Shown here one piece after another: positions 1-5,510 of a DNA stretch of 5,510 nt (positions are counted from its first letter, which is position 1; every line of letters starts with the position of its first letter). Made by a program: the position numbers and the translations under genes. The stretch is from Anaerolineae bacterium (lineage in GTDB: Bacteria; Chloroflexota; Anaerolineae; 4572-78; J111). Location of the stretch: assembly GCA_020433785.1 (NCBI GenBank), contig JAGRCC010000168.1:1-5510 (forward strand). Reading direction: 5' to 3'. The notes under the pieces were generated by a model. That model did not search any database. It was not told where the DNA came from and worked only from the letters and a program-made list of their open reading frames with translations.

Positions 1-58
1 CCACCGCGCCGATGGTAATCCGGTTGACAGGGTTAAGATCAGTTAATTTTTTAGCCAT
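1..58 (-). CDS. Probable DUF3090 family protein, N-terminal fragment (runs off left edge)
   Basis: Only the first 19 codons are in the window; they start at an ATG (58-56) and read MAKKLTDLNPVNRITIGAV before the edge. The start is supported by a GAGGAG ribosome binding site 6 nt upstream. The pattern 'LNPV-x-R-ITIGAV' resembles the N-termini I remember for DUF3090 (TIGR03847) proteins, which typically continue with a G-x-x-GQR-x-F stretch. The gene lies 18 bp after the stop of an MSMEG_4193-type phosphatase. In Actinobacteria that phosphatase family is often followed directly by DUF3090 and an SCO1664-type gene, so the neighbour supports the call. The biochemical role of DUF3090 is unknown. 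The fragment is too short for certainty; another family with a similar N-terminus is possible. Confidence 0.65.
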   Translation of the reverse strand, partial: MAKKLTDLNPVNRITIGAV

Positions 59-64
59 ATTTCA

Positions 65-70
65 CTCCTC
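65..70 (-). promoter_or_regulatory. Ribosome binding site of the DUF3090-like gene
   Basis: On the minus strand this reads GAGGAG, a near-perfect Shine-Dalgarno sequence, followed by a 6 nt spacer and ATG. It is the main evidence that a gene truly begins at 58. It also shows that the downstream gene has its own strong translation signal in the 18 bp gap after the phosphatase stop. Confidence 0.85.
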
Positions 71-76
71 GAACCG

Positions 77-745
77 TTATTCTTTCTCTTCCTGAGGAGG
101 AGGGGGATTATGATTAGTATCGTTGACACACACAACACGCGGTCCCATAAACGTAAAATTCACCGTAGTCAGCGAGGCCGTACTAATGACAATGCGCTGA
201 AACAAATCGAAATGGACGCCCAGATAGTGGGCTATGGCCGCTTTAATCAGGTCGGCGTGACCAACAATGGCGATCTTTTGCTCAGGATGCTGGGCCACCA
301 AGGCATTAACCTCTTTGACAAAGCGGGCCTGCATTTCGTACATGGTTTCGCCGCCCGGAAAACCCGCGCCGCTGGGATAAAATTGAATCTGAGACCAAGA
401 CTTTTCCTGACTTAACTTCTTGATCTCTTCCCCGGTCCACTCGCCGTAATCGACCTCCAACAGCCCGCTGTGTTGTTTAACTTCAAGATTATGATGGGCG
501 GCAATAATTCGGGCCGTTTCTACCGTTCTCTCTAAAGGGCTGGTGTACAGTGCATCGATCTTTTCTTTAGCCAGGCGTTCGCCCAGCGCTTCGGCTTGTT
601 TACGGCCCTGCTCATTGAGATAAACGCCCGGTGTTCTGCCGGCTAACTTGTTAGATTTAGTCCACTCATTCTCACCGTGCCGAATAAAAAGGACGGTTGT
701 CGGCTTTTTCTCCTGCTTTGGCTCTTTCTCGGTATCTTCAGACAC
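77..745 (-). CDS. Histidine phosphatase family protein, MSMEG_4193-type putative phosphomutase
   Basis: A 222-residue enzyme of the histidine phosphatase (phosphoglycerate mutase-like) superfamily, which transfers phosphate through a phosphohistidine; the substrate is unknown. Visible catalytic residues are the RHG motif (R22, H23 nucleophile, G24), R73 in SPLER, the likely acid E97 in LLEVDYGEWTG, and H163 in VGHAD. The stretches LAGRTPGVYLNEQGR (34-48) and PSGAGFPGGET (124-134) match the MSMEG_4193 subgroup (TIGR03848) more than GpmA/GpmB. No signal peptide is seen, so it should be cytoplasmic. The first 15 residues are charged (Lys/Glu) and the C-terminus is a PPPP stretch followed by acidic residues, both beyond the core fold. 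The start is GTG at 745: an in-frame TAG lies only 12 nt upstream, and AGGA sits 7 nt before the GTG. It shares an operon with the DUF3090-like gene. The superfamily is very secure; the subgroup is recalled from sequence pattern. Confidence 0.93.
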   Translation of the reverse strand: MSEDTEKEPKQEKKPTTVLFIRHGENEWTKSNKLAGRTPGVYLNEQGRKQAEALGERLAKEKIDALYTSPLERTVETARIIAAHHNLEVKQHSGLLEVDYGEWTGEEIKKLSQEKSWSQIQFYPSGAGFPGGETMYEMQARFVKEVNALVAQHPEQKIAIVGHADLIKAAIAHYLGVHFDLFQRIVISTASLTTVNFTFMGPRVVCVNDTNHNPPPPQEEKE

Positions 746-752
746 ATTCTTT

Positions 753-756
753 TCCT
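753..756 (-). promoter_or_regulatory. Ribosome binding site deciding the GTG start of the phosphatase
   Basis: AGGA on the minus strand, 7 nt before GTG (745-743). An ATG overlaps the GTG by one base (747-745) but is out of frame. The in-frame TAG at 757-755 overlaps this site and rules out a longer protein, so GTG is the first usable start. Confidence 0.7.
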
Positions 757-775
757 AGGGTTGTATGTGAATAGT

Positions 776-804
776 AATATAACCTATCCTGAGCCTACAG
801 TCAA
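776..804 (-). promoter_or_regulatory. Sigma70-type promoter for the phosphatase/DUF3090 operon
   Basis: On the minus strand the -35 box TTGACT (804-799) and the -10 box TATATT (781-776) are separated by exactly 17 bp. Each box matches the consensus (TTGACA, TATAAT) at five of six positions. The expected transcription start is near 769, which would give a short 5' leader of about 24 nt before the GTG, with the AGGA site inside it. The promoter lies in an AT-rich intergenic region in the right orientation. No convincing operator repeat overlaps it. Confidence 0.75.
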
Positions 805-956
805 ACAAATTCAAAAATTAAAAGGACAGGCTGTGTTTATAGAGGAGGTAAGGGAGGTAATTCTTACCAAACCGATATTTGGAAATAACCTCTCACAAGG
901 CGATGGGGATGAAGAGATCAGGAGATCGAAGCTGAAATTTAATTCATGCTTTCTGT

Positions 957-1736
957 CTACTCGTAATCGATGCCCGGTGGCAAAAACCATTGGCGCTGGC
1001 TAAATATTTCGAAGCCCAACCGGTGGAACAGCGAGAACCCCTGCGCCGTTGAGTAGACCATTACCAGATCGCTGTCCAGTTCGCGAGCATCGGCCAGCAT
1101 GCGATACGTCAGCGTGGTGGCCACACCCCGGCTCCGATAATCATCGATCGTCACCAAATTGGTAATTGATGCCGCCCCGTTGGTTCGTAACAGCGCGCCC
1201 GCACTCACCGGCTGCTCATCTAAAAAGGCCAGATAAAGCCCAATCCGGTCGTCTTTAAGATGCGTTACCGAATAGAGTTTAATCATATCCCGCAGTGGAA
1301 AGTCAAACACCAAATGCATCAGGGTGCAGAATGCCGTCAGCGATGGCACGGTATCGACTTTCTCAATGATGACTTCCGCATTCCGATCAACTTCATTCGG
1401 CTCGCCGCTGATGACCAGGGCCAATTCAGGCGGCAGCGATTGGTAATGGCAGTCGTTGAGAAAATCCGCACCACCCGGCACAAAATCCTCAATCAGCTCC
1501 ACCCCATAGAGCGTATTTCGAGATGAAAAGAAGGCGGCGGTATCAGCCAGCGTATCATCCGAAAGGCCGGCCAAATCACGTGGTAAAAAGGTGTTAAACA
1601 CAGGTAGTTGCAGACCGCTGAAACCACGAACCCAGTGCGGCATAACCTCCAGCGATCCCCCGGCAATATTTCGATAAATTAGCGATTGTACATCGATAAT
1701 ATGCCTGTCTAGTATAGCACGAATTGAGGCATCCAT
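957..1736 (-). CDS. GNAT family N-acetyltransferase
   Basis: A 259-residue protein whose C-terminal half (about 140-250) is a GNAT fold, which moves an acetyl group from acetyl-CoA to an amine; the acceptor is unknown. The acetyl-CoA loop is seen as R201-x-x-G204-x-A206 in YRSRGVATTLT, preceded by a beta strand (ITNLVTI). Motif B follows as FSLFHRLGFE (234-243), the usual 'LY-x-x-LGF' element. Residues 1-120 lack clear motifs and are probably a degenerate N-terminal domain, as in many 250-300 residue GNAT proteins. No signal or membrane segment is seen. The ATG start has only a weak purine-rich sequence just upstream. It appears to be a single-gene transcript, with 255 bp before it and 211 bp after it. 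The family is clear; the substrate cannot be read from the sequence. Confidence 0.88.
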   Translation of the reverse strand: MDASIRAILDRHIIDVQSLIYRNIAGGSLEVMPHWVRGFSGLQLPVFNTFLPRDLAGLSDDTLADTAAFFSSRNTLYGVELIEDFVPGGADFLNDCHYQSLPPELALVISGEPNEVDRNAEVIIEKVDTVPSLTAFCTLMHLVFDFPLRDMIKLYSVTHLKDDRIGLYLAFLDEQPVSAGALLRTNGAASITNLVTIDDYRSRGVATTLTYRMLADARELDSDLVMVYSTAQGFSLFHRLGFEIFSQRQWFLPPGIDYE

Positions 1737-1770
1737 ATCTTTCTGTAGTACGTCCTCTGCTCAAAGATAT
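1735..1770 (-). repeat. Inverted repeat over the acetyltransferase start codon
   Basis: A perfect 8 bp inverted repeat (ATATCTTT / AAAGATAT, arms 1763-1770 and 1735-1742) encloses a 20 nt loop. The 3' arm includes the first two bases of the ATG, and the loop holds the only AG-rich stretch (AGAGGA). A second upstream copy of ATCTTTC (1778-1772) could pair with GAAAGAT (1743-1737) instead. The stem is AT-rich and therefore weak; chance cannot be excluded. Confidence 0.4.
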
Positions 1771-1890
1771 TGAAAGATAACACAACCTTTTGTTTTTTAC
1801 CAATTGAACAGAGGGGATAATGGGGGTGACTTGACCTGAAGTCGCTGGCGCTTAAGATCGAGAATTAAATAGCTGCCGCATTTGAGTTGG

Positions 1891-1947
1891 GGTAATTGGT
1901 AACTGGTAATTGGTTATTCAATCTCTAATTACCAGTTACCGGTTACC
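1891..1947. repeat. Palindromic element made of tandem heptamers
   Basis: Four heptamers follow each other at 1891-1918: GGTAATT, GGTAACT, GGTAATT, GGTTATT. After 8 bases (1919-1926), three heptamers of the opposite sense run from 1927 to 1947: AATTACC, AGTTACC, GGTTACC. The first three and last three units form 21-base arms with 19 complementary positions, including 14 perfect inner pairs around a 15-base loop. In plus-strand RNA the two odd pairs become G.U, so the whole stem can pair; in minus-strand RNA they are A.C mismatches. No U-tract follows on either strand, so it is not a textbook terminator. It looks like a dispersed heptanucleotide repeat element, but only one copy is in the window. 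Confidence 0.88.
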
Positions 1948-1963
1948 CTTGGCTGTCCACCGA

Positions 1964-1989
1964 AATGGGGAAGTTATAAATTTCCCATT
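1964..1989 (-). terminator. Possible weak hairpin terminator after the DinB-type gene
   Basis: Three bases after the TAA stop (1994-1992), the minus strand reads AATGGGAA, a short AT-rich loop, then TTCCCCATT. This gives an 8 bp stem with one bulged C. The downstream sequence is TTCGG and not a run of T, so termination would be inefficient. It may only protect the 3' end, or be chance. Confidence 0.3.
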
Positions 1990-1991
1990 CC

Positions 1992-2942
1992 TTAATCGCG
2001 GATAGCCTCTCTTAAATCAGGGGTGTGGTTATCATAATGCCGGCCAATCGTGGCGATCAGTTCAGCCAGCGAACCTTGATCATCGGGCCAGGGGTAGGGG
2101 CCGCGCAGTTTCCAATCGCCGGGGAGCAGATCGATCAGGAAGCTATCAACAGCCACCTGAGTTTCGAGCAGATCGTGGTAATTTTCCGGCCACGATTTCT
2201 TAGCTCTGCGAGCAACCAAAACTTCGTCCCAGTCCAGAGCCTGATCATCCACCGGCGGAACCGGCGGCAAAGAGGGATCATAAATGTGGCGAGCGGCTTG
2301 CAGCATGCGCTGCTCCCAATCGGCCACGTGGCCTACCAAATCGCTGATCGACCAGTGGCCGATAGCATGTTTATTGATGGCATCGGCTTCATTAATGGTA
2401 TCCAGAATGATCATAAAAGCGGCCCGACTCTGTTTTAGCTGCATGACAATCGCCGCCGGGTCAATTCCATCATCCAGCGTCTGCCGCCATAACTCGATCT
2501 CGGCGGCGTGCTGACGAATATGCTCCACCATCGTTTCGATGATGTAACTGCGAATGGTGATGACCCGCCCTCGACGCTCGTAGCGCCGGTCAATATCCGG
2601 AAAATCCAAAGCGGCGATCATATCGATGATCTGCTGGTAGCTGTGGTGAACAGCCGCCAGCACTTCGCGCCACGAATGGTCGCGCCAGCGCGCTACAGCC
2701 GCCCGGTTGTGCTCTTGCGCATCGAGATAGTCGATCTGATCGGCCTGGCCCTGCTTGATAAGCACTAGATTCTTGATCACCTGCTCATCCCAGCCGATGA
2801 TGTGGGCCAGCACCTCTTTGATTGTCCAGCCCGGATAAATCTCTACCGCCGTCAGTTCGCGGCGAGATAGGCCGGCAATTGCATCGAACAAAACGGCGCG
2901 CCCATATTTCAAATAGGAAACCATTTCAGGGATAGAGGCCAT
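1992..2942 (-). CDS. Tandem DinB/YfiT-like four-helix metalloprotein
   Basis: A 316-residue protein with two DinB-superfamily domains. Domain 1 (about 1-155) has WTIKEVLAHIIGWDEQV with H47, then VEHIRQHAAEI with H141 and H145. Domain 2 (about 165-312) has WSISDLVGHVADWEQRM with H205, then H302 and H306 in RHYDNH. Both domains thus keep the H + HxxxH triad that binds a divalent metal in this superfamily (DinB, YfiT, bacillithiol S-transferase, mycothiol-dependent maleylpyruvate isomerase). The exact reaction is unknown; thiol transfer is a family-based guess. Domain 1 also loosely recalls the ClbS/DfsB group. It is cytoplasmic by appearance. I chose ATG at 2942, one base after the stop of the upstream methionine/folate gene. 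An ATG at 2978 would add 12 residues (MKWFPKGRCRCN) that merely re-read the end of that gene. There is no good ribosome binding site, which fits translational coupling. Confidence 0.87.
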   Translation of the reverse strand: MASIPEMVSYLKYGRAVLFDAIAGLSRRELTAVEIYPGWTIKEVLAHIIGWDEQVIKNLVLIKQGQADQIDYLDAQEHNRAAVARWRDHSWREVLAAVHHSYQQIIDMIAALDFPDIDRRYERRGRVITIRSYIIETMVEHIRQHAAEIELWRQTLDDGIDPAAIVMQLKQSRAAFMIILDTINEADAINKHAIGHWSISDLVGHVADWEQRMLQAARHIYDPSLPPVPPVDDQALDWDEVLVARRAKKSWPENYHDLLETQVAVDSFLIDLLPGDWKLRGPYPWPDDQGSLAELIATIGRHYDNHTPDLREAIRD

Positions 2943-2943
2943 G

Positions 2944-4818
2944 TTACACCGGCAGCGCCCCTTCGGAAACCACTTCAATTACCTCCGCCGCCAGATTATA
3001 GCGTCCGAAAGCGGGAATGAGATAGATACCTTGCACCCAAGGCCGCAGTTGGGTTACTAAATCGCGAGCTATCGCTACACCGGCCTCAGCGCCATTTTTG
3101 CCGGCTTCGCGCATTTGCCGGCGCATGTCTTCCGGCACGATAATGCCGGGCACCTCATTATGCAAAAATTCGGCGTGGCGACCGCTGTAAAGGGGCAGCA
3201 CCCCGGCGATAATCGGCAGCGACCATGGCCCGTACTCGGCCTCATAACGCGCGATGAACTGCTGCGCTTCGGCTACATTATAAATGGGTTGGGTTAGGGC
3301 AAAATCGGCGCCATTCTCAATTTTCTTGCGCAGCACCTTCAATTCGCGCTCCGGATCGGTGGGCGTCAGGTTAAGGGCACAGCCTACCAAGAAATTCGTC
3401 GGTTGGGCCAGCGGCTCGCCGCCATGATCTAAGCCTTGATTAAAACCCTGCTTCAATAGCTTGATCAACCCGGTCGGCACCACGTCGTAGGTGTCGCTGG
3501 CCTCGGGATACTCCCCGGTCGAGGTCGGATCGCCCATGACGGCAAAGATATTGCGCACGTTAAGCGCGTGAGCCGCCAGCAGATCACCTTGGACCCGCAA
3601 AATATTGCGCCCTCGAATGGGAAAATGCAGTACCGTTTCCAAATCGAGCTGGTTTTGAATCAAATAACACATGGCCCAGGCGCTCATACGCATTTGCGCC
3701 CGTGGGCTATCGGCTACGTTGATCGTGTTGGCTCCGGCCGCCTTCAGGGTCGAAACCCCGGCCAGCACCTCCTCGACAAAGACGCCTTTGGGCGGGCTAA
3801 TTTCGGCGGTAACCACAAACTCACCCGTGGCTAACCGGCGAGCCAGGCGGGTCGGTTCCAGCACGTTGGCCGGGCCAGTGCTGATTTCATCCTCGCTGGG
3901 CAGGCGCAGCAGATGCGGCGTGTGCTGGATAGGGTTATCCAGCGCGGTTCGCATGTGGGCAATGTGTTCCGCGGTCGTGCCGCAGCAGCCGCCCACTAAC
4001 CTGACGCCGGTTTCGATAAAAGCCAGGGCATAATCGCCAAAATATTCGGGCGTGGCCGGGTAGATAATCCGCCCGCCGACCCGTTCCGGCCAGCCGGCGT
4101 TGGGTTGAGCCGATAGCCGCGTCCCCGGCGGCAGCAAATCACCCAATTGTCGAATAGCGCGCAGCACCCCCGATGGCCCAATCGAGCAGTTCATGCCGAT
4201 AACATCGACCGGAAATTGGGCAATTTGCGCGGCGACCTTTTGCGGCGTCACCCCTAACGGCGTGCGTCCATCCTCGGTAAAGGTAACTTGAGCCACAATC
4301 GGGATGTCGGCCGATATTGACCGGGCCGCCAGCACCCCCTGCTCCAATTCATTTAGATCGGCAAAGGTATCGAACATCAGCAGATCGACGCCGGCCTCAA
4401 TCAAAGCGGTGATTTGCTCGGTGAAAGCCTCGTAGGCTTTGGTCGGACTCAACCGGCCCAACGGGGCCAACCGCTGGCCCAACGAGCCAACCGTGCCGGC
4501 GATAAAGACTTCTTTAAAAGAAGCTTCAACCACCCGGCGCGCCAGCGACACCCCGGCCCGGTTGATCTCGCCCACCACATCGGCCAACCCATGCTCAGCC
4601 AGTTTGATCCGATTAGCGCCAAACGTATTGGTTTGGATCACATTGGCCCCGGCCTGGATGTAATCACGGTGAATTTCGCCGATGAGGGCCGGGCGGCTAA
4701 TATTGAGCTCATCAAAGCAGCGCTCAAAGGGAATGCCTTTGGCGTAAATGGTGGTGCCCATGGCCCCATCACACAACAAGGGTCGATTATCGAGTTCGGC
4801 CAAGAAATTATAAACCAT
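2944..4818 (-). CDS. Bifunctional homocysteine S-methyltransferase / 5,10-methylenetetrahydrofolate reductase
   Basis: A 624-residue fusion like Bacillus subtilis YitJ. The N-terminal domain (about 1-295) is a Pfam S-methyl_trans homocysteine methyltransferase: it opens with LLCDGAMGT and has the three zinc-binding cysteines C211 (GMNCSIGPSG) and C278-C279 (GGCCGTT). The C-terminal domain (about 325-615) is a MetF-type FAD enzyme that reduces methylene-THF to methyl-THF. There, TAEISPP carries E339 (the counterpart of E. coli MetF Glu28), FAVMGDP carries D430 (Asp120), and FALTQPIY carries Q510 (Gln183). Length and domain order are normal. No cobalamin-binding domain is present, so the methyl donor of the first half may be methyl-THF from the second half, S-methylmethionine or SAM. 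The ATG at 4818 is 20 codons before the conserved GAMGT, as expected; GGAG lies only one base before it and GAGAGG about 13 nt before it. It is cytoplasmic and belongs to methionine and C1-folate metabolism. No SAM or B12 riboswitch fits in the 48 bp upstream gap. Confidence 0.95.
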   Translation of the reverse strand: MVYNFLAELDNRPLLCDGAMGTTIYAKGIPFERCFDELNISRPALIGEIHRDYIQAGANVIQTNTFGANRIKLAEHGLADVVGEINRAGVSLARRVVEASFKEVFIAGTVGSLGQRLAPLGRLSPTKAYEAFTEQITALIEAGVDLLMFDTFADLNELEQGVLAARSISADIPIVAQVTFTEDGRTPLGVTPQKVAAQIAQFPVDVIGMNCSIGPSGVLRAIRQLGDLLPPGTRLSAQPNAGWPERVGGRIIYPATPEYFGDYALAFIETGVRLVGGCCGTTAEHIAHMRTALDNPIQHTPHLLRLPSEDEISTGPANVLEPTRLARRLATGEFVVTAEISPPKGVFVEEVLAGVSTLKAAGANTINVADSPRAQMRMSAWAMCYLIQNQLDLETVLHFPIRGRNILRVQGDLLAAHALNVRNIFAVMGDPTSTGEYPEASDTYDVVPTGLIKLLKQGFNQGLDHGGEPLAQPTNFLVGCALNLTPTDPERELKVLRKKIENGADFALTQPIYNVAEAQQFIARYEAEYGPWSLPIIAGVLPLYSGRHAEFLHNEVPGIIVPEDMRRQMREAGKNGAEAGVAIARDLVTQLRPWVQGIYLIPAFGRYNLAAEVIEVVSEGALPV

Positions 4819-4866
4819 GCTCCGGGTTTTTCCTCTCGTTATTTTTAATGTGTTGCCGGTACCAAG
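4819..4866 (-). other. Short intergenic gap before the methionine/folate gene
   Basis: This 48 bp gap contains no terminator hairpin and no convincing -10/-35 pair. It holds an AT-rich run followed by GAGAGG and GGAG near the ATG, which are the only ribosome-binding candidates. Read-through from the upstream gene is the simplest view. Confidence 0.5.
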
Positions 4867-5510
4867 TTAGTTTTTGATCTTTTTGGGAAGTTGATTTTCT
4901 ACATACAGCTTGCCGGCCGGGGTCACGGTCAGAGTACCATTTTTGGCGATTTTGATCCAGTGGCGCTGATTAGCTGTAATTTGTAAGCTATTTTCGATAT
5001 TAAGGGGAACTCGAATTTTGGCCGCTTTATAGCACGTGTAAAGGTGATCAATCGAAATTGAGTTAAGTTTCAGCAGATGTTGTAAATAATGAAGGAAAAC
5101 CAGGTTTCGCTCTTCATTGGTAATGGGAACTTTGGTGTCCATAAATTCTACCAGCGACGGCCGCCCGTTGGCCGCCCCTAAATTGAGGCTTTCCACCAGG
5201 GTATAAACGGGCTTTTCGATAATCGGCTTGCCGTCGGTTACCCCATCAACTTCAACTATCGTCTTGCTGTCCACGGGCGAAACGGGTTCCGGCGCCGGGG
5301 TGTCGTCCGGCTTATTAGCGCCGGCTTTTGCTTTTGCTTGCGTTCGCGTCGATTTTCTGGTCCGAGTCCGCTTTGGTTTTAGGGCGGTGTTAACATCCTC
5401 AGCCGTGAAGTCATCGCTCACAAAGTGAGCCTTAAAATCGGCGTAAATCGCTTTGACGAAGGTTTCACTGCCTTCAACTTCCAATACGCCCTGAGCCAGA
5501 TCAATTTTTA
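4867..5510 (-). CDS. Unrecognised protein with basic linker and winged-helix-like C-terminus (5' end outside window)
   Basis: At least 213 codons are visible. The reading frame stays open to the right edge (K-I-D-L-A-Q-G-V-L-E-V-E-G-S-E before a TTG that could be mistaken for a start), and the last partial codon (xTA) cannot be ATG, so the true start is outside. Three parts are visible. First is an N-terminal conserved-looking segment (LEVEGSETFVKAIYADF). Next is a low-complexity linker rich in Lys/Arg/Thr (KPKRTRTRKSTRTQAKAK) and then Pro/Asp. Last is a folded C-terminal part of about 90 residues (ITNEERNLVFLHYL to the end). That part ends WIKIAKNGTLTVTPAGKLYVE, which looks like the recognition helix and wing of a winged helix-turn-helix. 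No signal or membrane segment is visible. I recall unnamed bacterial and archaeal proteins with this layout but no proven function; nucleic-acid binding is an inference. It lies 48 bp upstream of the methionine/folate gene, so co-transcription is possible. Confidence 0.8.
   Translation of the reverse strand, partial: KIDLAQGVLEVEGSETFVKAIYADFKAHFVSDDFTAEDVNTALKPKRTRTRKSTRTQAKAKAGANKPDDTPAPEPVSPVDSKTIVEVDGVTDGKPIIEKPVYTLVESLNLGAANGRPSLVEFMDTKVPITNEERNLVFLHYLQHLLKLNSISIDHLYTCYKAAKIRVPLNIENSLQITANQRHWIKIAKNGTLTVTPAGKLYVENQLPKKIKN

Larger units (their letters stand above)
746..956. other. Intergenic region between acetyltransferase and phosphatase genes
   Basis: This 211 bp non-coding stretch contains the operon promoter near its left end. 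The rest shows only a small hairpin (GGTAA, 3 nt loop, TTACC; 856-868) and the short direct repeats gaggtaa and agatc. No intrinsic terminator with a U-tract is visible after the acetyltransferase stop, so where that transcript ends is not clear. Confidence 0.6.
1737..1991. other. Intergenic region between DinB-type and acetyltransferase genes
   Basis: This 255 bp non-coding stretch holds, from right to left, a small hairpin after the DinB stop, the heptamer palindrome, about 90 bp with no clear signal, and an AT-rich leader. A weak promoter candidate for the acetyltransferase is TTGGTA (1803-1798), 18 bp, TATCTT (1779-1774), with four of six matches in each box. I see no RNA gene and no credible small ORF. 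Confidence 0.55.

Noticed and set aside
110..415. Plus-strand reading frame antisense to the phosphatase
   Set aside because: It lies fully inside a gene with all catalytic motifs intact, has no ribosome binding site, and its translation looks like random sequence.
677..1003. Plus-strand reading frame of 108 codons crossing the 746-956 intergenic region, with a hydrophobic N-terminus
   Set aside because: It begins at a GTG without a ribosome binding site, its hydrophobic part is the antisense of the phosphatase N-terminus, it runs antisense into the acetyltransferase end, and it resembles no protein family.
1823..1845. TTGACC on the plus strand in the 1737-1991 gap as a promoter
   Set aside because: No -10 box lies at 15-19 bp and no plus-strand gene follows.
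2942..2978. Longer DinB-type protein starting at an ATG at 2978
   Set aside because: The 12 extra residues come from re-reading the end of the upstream gene in another frame and precede the natural first helix; the ATG at 2942 fits the usual stop-start coupling.
4414..4848. Plus-strand reading frame of 144 codons antisense to the methyltransferase domain
   Set aside because: It is a shadow of the well-conserved zinc methyltransferase frame; long antisense frames are common opposite GC-biased codons.
2860..5330. Frequent GCCGGC motifs as possible recognition or uptake sites
   Set aside because: They fall in coding sequence and fit codon usage (Ala-Gly and Pro-Ala pairs); without a genome-wide count there is no sign of enrichment.
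5482..5484. TTG as the start of the right-edge protein
   Set aside because: The frame stays open upstream to the window edge, and the upstream residues (KIDLAQGV) look like part of the same conserved segment, so the gene begins outside the window.

Overview
All recognisable genes in this window are read from the minus strand, so the biological order runs from right to left. Four genes are complete, and one runs off each edge. The gene content suggests a free-living bacterium, possibly Chloroflexota (Anaerolineae or Caldilineae-like). The clues are an MSMEG_4193-type histidine phosphatase followed by what looks like a DUF3090 protein, a fused homocysteine S-methyltransferase/MTHFR, tandem DinB-fold proteins, and tandem-heptamer repeats between genes. 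That placement is inference; no rRNA or other marker gene is present.

Right part (5510 to 1992): first comes the 3' part of an unrecognised protein with a basic, proline-rich linker and a winged-helix-like C-terminus. A 48 bp gap separates it from a 624-residue bifunctional homocysteine S-methyltransferase/5,10-methylenetetrahydrofolate reductase, which makes methyl-THF and methylates homocysteine to methionine. The stop codon of that gene lies one base from the ATG of a 316-residue protein with two DinB/YfiT-like four-helix domains. Each domain keeps a full histidine triad. The close spacing implies translational coupling.

Middle (1991 to 957): a 255 bp intergenic region holds a palindrome built from tandem heptamers (GGTAAYT type). 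It also holds a small hairpin just after the DinB stop and an inverted repeat that covers the start codon of the next gene, a GNAT-family acetyltransferase with a long N-terminal extension.

Left part (956 to 1): a 211 bp intergenic region carries a strong sigma70-type promoter (TTGACT, 17 bp, TATATT). The promoter leads into a GTG-started histidine phosphatase and, 18 bp after its stop, the first 19 codons of a probable DUF3090 protein with an excellent ribosome binding site. The two form an operon.

Most of the window is ordinary metabolic housekeeping. The most distinctive points are the heptamer palindrome and the DinB tandem protein coupled to the methionine/folate enzyme. I see no defence system, CRISPR array, mobile element or RNA gene.
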